NCBI GenBank assembly: GCA_900542635.1
Contig: UQOJ01000041.1
Span: 1 to 18,457 of the forward strand
Direction of reading: 5' to 3'
Source: an uncultured Collinsella sp.
GTDB lineage: Bacteria; Actinomycetota; Coriobacteriia; Coriobacteriales; Coriobacteriaceae
DNA: 18,457 bases
The notes beneath the pieces were generated by a model that was given only the letters and a program-made list of their open reading frames with translations, made no database searches and was not told where the DNA came from. Shown here in pieces: positions 13,510 to 18,457 of the stretch (positions are counted from its first letter, which is position 1; each line of letters opens with the position of its first letter). Position numbers and translations under genes: made by a program.

Positions 13510-13581
13510 CATGCAGAGTTTTGCATAAGGCCTTTTCGTGCAGACTTTTGCATGTCATACTGATATGCAAAAGTCTGCACG
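13510..13581 (+). promoter_or_regulatory. hipBA operator: 45-bp near-palindrome plus extra half-site
   Basis: Perfect 17-bp arms (13537-13553 with 13565-13581) surround an 11-nt centre that is itself partly self-complementary, so almost the whole 45 bp is symmetrical. A further copy of one arm, matching 15 of 17, lies at 13510-13526 in the same orientation as the left arm. A possible -10 (CATACT, 13556-13561) falls in the centre. The right arm ends next to the AGGAGA ribosome-binding site. HipB binding here is expected from family behaviour. Confidence 0.75.
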
Positions 13582-13594
13582 TTAGGAGATTGCC

Positions 13595-14065
13595 GTGGAT
13601 ACCCTTCCCATCACCACGCCGCGCCAAGCTGGCATCTACGTGCGCCAGGCACGCGAGTCACAGGGAATCACCCGTGCGGCTCTCGCTAAAAAAGCTGGTG
13701 TTTCGGAGCGCCTGCTCGCATCGCTCGAGCTGGGAGATGCCACCGGCATTCGACTCGACAAGTTGCTGACGATTTTCAATGCTCTTGGACTGGCACTCGC
13801 CGCTCAAGGGGATATCGTCAAAACGAATAACGAGCAATCAGCCAACGTTCTGCATGCCGATCTGCAAACTCGCAGTACCCCCAGACGCCATCGCGCTCAA
13901 CGTCCCTCTCATAGCTACCGTTGCTGCGCCGCCATTCCGGTTCTTGCAGACACCCCCTTTACGTCTGAACTCTACGACAAAGCCTTCGCGGATTTCGCCA
14001 TGTCCAATCTCGGAGTCTCGATTGCCGCAAACGCATCTGTCCAACCAAAGCCTGACGGGAAATAG
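13595..14065 (+). CDS. hipB: HipB-like XRE-family antitoxin/repressor
   Basis: DNA-binding antitoxin partner of the kinase encoded next. It has 156 residues and starts at GTG, with AGGAGA five bases upstream. Residues about 9-68 form an XRE helix-turn-helix (YVRQARESQGITRAALAKKAGVSERLLASLELGDA). The following 50 residues are a polar, Arg/Ser-rich linker (RSTPRRHRAQRPSHS) with no recognisable domain, then a more ordered tail (SELYDKAFADFAMSNLGVSIAA). E. coli HipB has only 88 residues, so the C-terminal extension is unusual. The stop is 3 nt before hipA, so the pair is translated together. Confidence 0.87.
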   Translation: MDTLPITTPRQAGIYVRQARESQGITRAALAKKAGVSERLLASLELGDATGIRLDKLLTIFNALGLALAAQGDIVKTNNEQSANVLHADLQTRSTPRRHRAQRPSHSYRCCAAIPVLADTPFTSELYDKAFADFAMSNLGVSIAANASVQPKPDGK

Positions 14066-14068
14066 CCA

Positions 14069-15373
14069 ATGGCCACCACATCGCTTCGGACTATTATTTG
14101 CGGCGAACCTGCAGGAACGCTCATGCAAGATGAGAACGGTTTAGTCAGCTTTGCCTATGATCAAGACTATGACGGGCCTGCATTATCGATCAACATACCC
14201 GTATCAAATCGTACATACAGCCAGCAGGTCATGAATCCGTACCTGTTTGGCCTTCTACCCGACAGCGAGGACCAACGAAAAGCGATTGCCGCCGAATTCG
14301 ACGTTAGGCCCAACAATCCCGTTGCGCTGCTCAGCCATATCGGACTCGACTGTCCGGGCGGAGTGCAGTTTTGCGCCGAAGAAGACGTCAACGCCGTCCT
14401 GCATCGCACCAGCGAATACCGCCCTATAGGCGATCACGAGATTGCACTGCGTCTCAAGTCAATCAGAGATGACCGCAATGCATCCTGGATGGGCCTAGAT
14501 GAAAGTTGGTCACTCGGAGGCAATCAGGGCAAGTTCGCTCTCGCACTCATAGACGGTCGCTGGTGCGAATGCATGGGTTCCTCGCCCACGACGCATATTT
14601 TCAAAAATGGCGTTATCGGATTTAAACTTGAGGCTCTTAATGAGTTTGTCTGCATGAAAAGCGCCCAACGCGCCGGTATCGCAGCGGCAAATGTTGAATA
14701 TCGTATGTTTGAGGACGAACCCGCCCTCATTGTTGAGCGATATGACCGCGTGAAAGTCAAAGACGGAACGATCAGGCGCCTACATCAAGAAGACCTCTGT
14801 CAGGCTCTTGGAGTGATGCCTACTCAAAAGTACACGGCAGACGGCGGCCCGACCACACGCGACATTCAAGAGCTCCTCATAGCTACGAGCCATCATCATC
14901 TCAACCTCTATCTGTTTACGCAGATACTGTTCTTTAACGCCGTTATCGGTGCACCTGATGCGCATGCGAAAAACTATTCCCTACTACTCGGAAACGACGG
15001 TACAGCCATGATGGCTCGTATGTACGATGTCGCGTCGGGTTTGGCGTATGAGCGCATGCGACGTCGGGCTCGCCTTGCCATGGGCGTTGGCGGCGAGAAT
15101 CGCGTGGGACGCATCGGACGCAACGCTATCCGCCGATACCATGGCGAAGGCGACCCCGTGCTGGAAGCGGCACTCACCGATGCCGGGCTAACCAAGAAGT
15201 TTTGCTTTACAACCATGATGGACCTTGCCTACGAAGTGCCTATCTGCATGGAAGAGGTCATGGACGAATACGCCGATCTGCCCGGCATGGCGGACCTGCG
15301 CGAATATATGCTTGGGCCCGTCCGCGAAAACTGCCAGCGCACCCTCGACCTCATCAAGGCGGATATGGGCTAG
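14069..15373 (+). CDS. hipA: HipA-family serine/threonine kinase toxin
   Basis: A kinase of the HipA family; E. coli HipA phosphorylates glutamyl-tRNA synthetase and induces persistence. It has 434 residues, close to the 440 of E. coli. An N-terminal couple domain (about 1-105) contains LSINIPV and NPYLFGLLPD. The core has the glycine loop with Ser148 and Lys155 (SLGGNQGK), STHILKP-like TTHIFK, ERYDR, HQEDLCQALGVMPTQKY, the catalytic DAHAKN (Asp297, Asn302) and the metal Asp320 in YDVASG. Ser148-Lys155 and Asp297-Asp320 spacings equal those of E. coli S150-K157 and D309-D332, so the enzyme looks intact. The substrate cannot be told. Operator and hipB directly upstream make it a standard type II module. 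Confidence 0.93.
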   Translation: MATTSLRTIICGEPAGTLMQDENGLVSFAYDQDYDGPALSINIPVSNRTYSQQVMNPYLFGLLPDSEDQRKAIAAEFDVRPNNPVALLSHIGLDCPGGVQFCAEEDVNAVLHRTSEYRPIGDHEIALRLKSIRDDRNASWMGLDESWSLGGNQGKFALALIDGRWCECMGSSPTTHIFKNGVIGFKLEALNEFVCMKSAQRAGIAAANVEYRMFEDEPALIVERYDRVKVKDGTIRRLHQEDLCQALGVMPTQKYTADGGPTTRDIQELLIATSHHHLNLYLFTQILFFNAVIGAPDAHAKNYSLLLGNDGTAMMARMYDVASGLAYERMRRRARLAMGVGGENRVGRIGRNAIRRYHGEGDPVLEAALTDAGLTKKFCFTTMMDLAYEVPICMEEVMDEYADLPGMADLREYMLGPVRENCQRTLDLIKADMG

Positions 15374-15390
15374 ACGCCAATCAATTTCCC

Positions 15391-15445
15391 ATTTCTTAAA
15401 AGAAGAGAGGGGGCACCCGTCGCAAAAGCTCGGATGCCCCCTCTC
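15391..15445 (-). terminator. Terminator of pepD, possibly also used by hipA
   Basis: An 11-bp stem GAGAGGGGGCA/TGCCCCCTCTC (15405-15415 with 15435-15445) with a further CCG/CGG after one mismatch. On the minus strand it is followed by TTCTTTTAAG, so it fits pepD termination best. It lies about 30 nt after the hipA stop and could also stop hipA transcription, without a T-run on that side. Between it and pepD two short alternative hairpins overlap (15453-15475 and 15458-15486). Confidence 0.75.
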
Positions 15446-15500
15446 GTAATGTCATTTGCAATCCATCAGCAAATGTTTTGGATTGCCGTTAATGCGACCT

Positions 15501-16958
15501 TTACGCAGCGAGACGCTTGAGAACGTCGATGAGCAACTCGTAGAAGCGCTCGGCAGAAGCGAACTCCATGCTCTCGTCCGGGGTGTGGACATCGGAGAGC
15601 GTCGGGCCCACGGCGATGGCGTCCAGGCCGTGCAGGGCCTCGGCAAACAAGCCGCACTCAAGGCCGGCGTGAATGGACTCGATGCGCAGCTCGGAGCCAA
15701 AGAGCTCGCGATAGCTCTCGACAAAGACGTCGCGGACCGGCGAATGCTCGGCATAGCTCCAGCCGGGATACTCGAACTCAAACTTGGCGTCGAAGCCCAG
15801 GACATCGGCCAGCGTCTGCAGGCGGTCCTTGAACTCGTTCTGCAGCGAGGTGATCGAGGAGCGCGGGGACAGCATGATCTTGATCTCGTCGTCAGAAGTG
15901 GCAACCACACCGATGTTGGAGGAAACCTCGACGGAGCCGTCGGTGGCGACGTTACGGCGGATCACGCCGTTGGGGGCAAGACGCAGGGCGCGGATGAGGG
16001 CAAGCGCGGACTTCTGGTCCATGGCCTCGACCTCGGCGTTGTCGGCAATCTCGACGGTGCAGGTAAAGCCGGGGTCGAAGATCTCGAGCTCGGCAGTGAC
16101 GTCGGCGATGATGCCCTTTGCGACCTGCGCCGCGGCCTCGGCGGCAGCGTGATCGGCATAGACCAGAACGGCCTTGCACTCACGGTTGATGGCGTTGTCC
16201 TTGGTGCCGCCGTTGAAGCTGACGATGGCGGGCTCGCCGGCAACCATCAGGCGGTCGATGATGCGGGCCATGATGAGGTTGCCGTTGCCGCGCTCCAGGT
16301 TGATGTCGGAGCCGGAGTGACCACCCAGCAGGCCGGAGATGTCGAGCGTGAGGGTGCTGCCGGTCTTGTGCTCGCGCGCGATCGGGCAGGTGTAGGTAAC
16401 GACGACGCCGCCGGCGCAGCTGACGGTGGCAACGCCCTCTTCCTCGGAGTCGAGATTAATCATGGTGCGGGCGCTAATCTGGGACTTGTCGAGCGTCTCG
16501 GCGCCGACCAGGCCAGTCTCCTCGTCGGTGGTGAATACGCACTCGAGAGCCGGATGGACAATCGAATCATCGTTGAGCACGGTAAGCATAAGCGCGACGG
16601 CGATGCCGTTGTCGGCACCCAGGGTGGTGCCGTTGGCGGTAAGGACACCGTCCTTGACGACCAGGTCGATACCATCGGTCGTAAAGTCGTGCTCAACGGA
16701 GCCCAACTTGTCGCACACCATGTCGATGTGGCCCTGCAGCATCACAGTCGGGGCATTCTCGGCACCGGCAGATGCGGGCTTGCGAATGATGACGTTGTAG
16801 ACCTCGTCCTGGTACACATCAAGGCCGCGCTCCTTGGCAAACGCGACCAGGAAATCGCTGATGCCCTTCTCGTTGCCAGACCCGCGGGGGATCGCGCTGA
16901 CCTCCTCAAAGAAATGGAACAGCTGGGCGGGCTCGTAGCCGGTAATCTTGTAGTCCAT
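15501..16958 (-). CDS. pepD: Aminoacyl-histidine dipeptidase (M20C, PepD-like)
   Basis: A cytosolic metallopeptidase that splits Xaa-His and other dipeptides to recycle amino acids. It has 485 residues. The two-metal site is visible: His77 and Asp79 in GHIDMV, Asp116 in LGADNG, Glu146-Glu147 in TDEETG, Asp170 in INLDSEEE, and a C-terminal His in LSDVHTPDE. Positions differ from those I recall for E. coli PepD by a constant 3. The frame is open to 17063, but the ATG at 16958 has AAGGAGG just upstream and gives the family N-terminus (MDYKITGYEPAQLFHFFEEV). It is a single-gene unit downstream of clpC on the same strand, with its own likely promoter and terminator. Confidence 0.94.
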   Translation of the reverse strand: MDYKITGYEPAQLFHFFEEVSAIPRGSGNEKGISDFLVAFAKERGLDVYQDEVYNVIIRKPASAGAENAPTVMLQGHIDMVCDKLGSVEHDFTTDGIDLVVKDGVLTANGTTLGADNGIAVALMLTVLNDDSIVHPALECVFTTDEETGLVGAETLDKSQISARTMINLDSEEEGVATVSCAGGVVVTYTCPIAREHKTGSTLTLDISGLLGGHSGSDINLERGNGNLIMARIIDRLMVAGEPAIVSFNGGTKDNAINRECKAVLVYADHAAAEAAAQVAKGIIADVTAELEIFDPGFTCTVEIADNAEVEAMDQKSALALIRALRLAPNGVIRRNVATDGSVEVSSNIGVVATSDDEIKIMLSPRSSITSLQNEFKDRLQTLADVLGFDAKFEFEYPGWSYAEHSPVRDVFVESYRELFGSELRIESIHAGLECGLFAEALHGLDAIAVGPTLSDVHTPDESMEFASAERFYELLIDVLKRLAA

Positions 16959-17002
16959 GGTGCCTCCTTGGCGCAACTGGTTAGACAGTAAGACATGCGA
17001 CT

Positions 17003-17031
17003 TGTATATTCCCAGACTTTGCGTGCATAAA
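17003..17031 (-). promoter_or_regulatory. Possible pepD promoter
   Basis: On the minus strand TATACA (17008-17003) is preceded, 17 bp away, by TTTATG (17031-17026). The -10 is good and the -35 weak. It lies about 45 nt before the pepD ATG. Confidence 0.4.
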
Positions 17032-17108
17032 CCAGTCGAAAACGCCGAGCGCCCTCGCATCATCGGCTAACGGTGGACCGCATAGCGTAACGGTCACAGT
17101 TACCGCAG

Positions 17109-17147
17109 CTCTACAAATCGAGGCGCCCTTTCCGGAGCGCCTCGATT
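17109..17147 (-). terminator. Probable clpC terminator
   Basis: A perfect 11-bp stem AATCGAGGCGC/GCGCCTCGATT (17116-17126 with 17137-17147) around a 10-nt loop, about 25 nt after the clpC stop on the minus strand. Only a short T-stretch (ATTTGTAG) follows, so termination may be partial. Confidence 0.6.
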
Positions 17148-17172
17148 GCGCGTATCAAATTGTCGCCACGCC

Positions 17173-18457
17173 CTACAGCGCGCCGGAACCGGCTTGCATC
17201 ATGCCGCCGGGGCCCGAGCTCACGCCACTGCTCACAGGCGCGGCGTTTCCGGTGTGCGGCGCCGCCGGAGCGGTATCGCCCCCGAGTGCACCCGCCGGAC
17301 GCGGCGCCGGAATCTCACCCGTGCCGTGGCTAAAGACAAACTTGCCGTCGACCACGTCGCACAGGACGGTATCGCCCTCGCCCCACTCACCGGCCAGCAG
17401 CTCCTCGGACAGCGGATCCTCGATGAGCTTTTGGATGGCACGACGCAGAGGACGCGCGCCGTTGGTGAGGTCGGTACCCTCCGCCACAATCTTGTCGTAG
17501 GCCGCATCGGTAAGCTTGATGTTCATGCCGTTTGCGATCAGGCGCTGGCGCAGATCGTCCACCAGCAGGTGCGCAATCTTGGTCAGGTTCTCGCCCGAGA
17601 GCTTCTGGAACACCACAATATCGTCGATACGGTTGAGCAGCTCGGGGCGGAACAGGCGCTTGAGCTCGCCCATCGCACGGCCCTTGATCTCGCTCGACGT
17701 GAGACTCTGCTCGCCGGTGGTGCCAAAGCCAACGCTCGCATCCTGCGCGATCTCGCGGGCGCCCACGTTTGACGTCATGATGATCACCGTATTGCGGAAG
17801 TCGACCGTCTTGCCCTGGCTATCGGTCAGACGGCCCTCCTCCAACACCTGCAGCAGGATATTGAAGATGTCGGGGTGCGCCTTCTCGATCTCGTCGAACA
17901 GCACGACCGAGTACGGGTGACGGCGAACAGCCTTGGTGAGCTGGCCGCCCTCGTCGTGGCCCACATAGCCCGGGGGGCTACCGATGAGCTTGGAGACCTC
18001 GAACTCACTGCCAAACTCCGACATATCGAAGCTGATGAGCGCGTCCTTGCTGCCAAAGAGATACTCGGCGAGCGTCTTGGCGAGCTCGGTTTTGCCCGTG
18101 CCGGTGGGGCCCAGGAAGATAAAGCTGCCGCCGGGGCGACGCGGGTCCTTGAGCGGCGAGCGGCTGCGGCGCACGGCCTTGGCAACGGCCTCGACGGCCT
18201 CGTCCTGACCGATGATGCGCGTCTTGAGCACGCTTTCGGCCTGCAGCAGGCGGCGGCTCTCGCTCTCGGTGAGCGAGGACACCGGCACGCCCGAGGTCAC
18301 GGACACGATGTCGGCAATCTGGGAGACATCGATGGTGAGCGGGCTGGCGTCGAGCTCGGCCGTCCAGGCAGCCTTGGCCTCGGCGAGCTCAATCTCGGCA
18401 GCCTTTTGCTGCTCGGTGATCTCGGCGGCCTTGTTCATGTCGTCGCTCTCGGTGGCC
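17173..18457 (-). CDS. clpC: ClpC-type AAA+ unfoldase, C-terminal part (runs off window)
   Basis: Unfolds proteins and feeds them to ClpP. About 428 C-terminal residues are visible: the end of the middle region and the second AAA+ domain, with Walker A GPTGTGKT (about 18088-18111), pore loop GYVG, Walker B VVLFDEIEKAH, sensor 1 IIMTSN and sensor 2 GARPLRR. VGFG lies where ClpA/ClpC proteins carry the ClpP-binding loop, a motif ClpB lacks, so ClpC is favoured. The last 50 or so residues are a Pro/Gly/Ala/Ser-rich tail (PAPRPAGALGGDTAPAAP onward) beyond the usual end. The N-terminal domain and first AAA+ ring lie outside the window; the Met at 18438 is internal. Confidence 0.92.
   Translation of the reverse strand, partial: ATESDDMNKAAEITEQQKAAEIELAEAKAAWTAELDASPLTIDVSQIADIVSVTSGVPVSSLTESESRRLLQAESVLKTRIIGQDEAVEAVAKAVRRSRSPLKDPRRPGGSFIFLGPTGTGKTELAKTLAEYLFGSKDALISFDMSEFGSEFEVSKLIGSPPGYVGHDEGGQLTKAVRRHPYSVVLFDEIEKAHPDIFNILLQVLEEGRLTDSQGKTVDFRNTVIIMTSNVGAREIAQDASVGFGTTGEQSLTSSEIKGRAMGELKRLFRPELLNRIDDIVVFQKLSGENLTKIAHLLVDDLRQRLIANGMNIKLTDAAYDKIVAEGTDLTNGARPLRRAIQKLIEDPLSEELLAGEWGEGDTVLCDVVDGKFVFSHGTGEIPAPRPAGALGGDTAPAAPHTGNAAPVSSGVSSGPGGMMQAGSGAL

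Noticed and set aside
13779..14144. Frameshift in hipB, with the C-terminal half in another frame
   Set aside because: The alternative frame is open across the linker, but the annotated frame ends in a plausible segment (SELYDKAFADFAMSNLG) and stops 3 nt before hipA, so no frameshift is needed.
15456..16991. 511-residue plus-strand reading frame opposite pepD
   Set aside because: Shadow of a high-GC coding strand; pepD on the minus strand has all metal-site motifs and a ribosome-binding site. The same applies to long antisense frames at 7156-8073, 10859-11836 and 11854-12693.

Overview
The window reads as a GC-rich, low-redundancy bacterial chromosome segment, most likely from a gut Coriobacteriia member (Collinsella or Olsenella type). 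This is inferred from gene order and protein style, not from a search. The supporting features are a tRNA-tuf transcription unit, a PTS/6-phospho-beta-glycosidase cassette, and a compact disA-ispD-ispF-cysS-rlmB-yacP operon like the one known from Bacillota. The first 49 bases are not genomic. They are an Illumina Nextera index adapter left on the contig end, so the truncation of tuf is an assembly edge.

Layout. Positions 50-801 (minus strand) hold a unit with a clear sigma-70 promoter, then tRNA-Tyr, tRNA-Thr(GGT), tRNA-Met and the start of tuf. Positions 802-1112 have no gene but hold three consecutive hairpins. Positions 1113-4926 hold a sugar cassette: a divergent RpiR-type regulator, a GH1 6-phospho-beta-glycosidase and a PTS EIIBC permease, closed by a strong terminator. 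A near-identical 30-bp sequence lies just outside each end of the cassette. Positions 5067-5458 carry no gene but hold that second repeat copy, a tandem pair of long-loop inverted repeats and the terminator of tRNA-Thr(TGT). Next to that tRNA, positions 5695-7035 encode a one-piece protein with an excisionase-like DNA-binding head and a HipA-like kinase body, preceded by a palindromic operator.

Positions 7063-12663 (minus strand) are the housekeeping operon: disA (c-di-AMP synthesis), ispD and ispF (isoprenoid precursors), cysS, rlmB and yacP (translation and RNA). It is nearly gapless except for 255 bp between cysS and rlmB, which two related, elaborately folded repeats fill. Positions 12885-13469 encode the manganese exporter MntP. 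Positions 13595-15373 are a hipBA toxin-antitoxin pair with a 45-bp near-palindromic operator. Positions 15501-16958 (minus) encode the dipeptidase PepD, and 17173-18457 (minus) the C-terminal part of a ClpC-type AAA+ unfoldase.

The housekeeping genes are conventional. The points of interest are two differently built HipA-type kinase loci about 6.5 kb apart, each with its own operator array, and three families of intergenic structured repeats: at 1017-1098 with 5119-5182, at 5214-5350, and at 8701-8907. The pair at 8701-8907 keeps the same internal-loop sequences while both the outer and the apical stems differ and still pair, which suggests a structure under selection.
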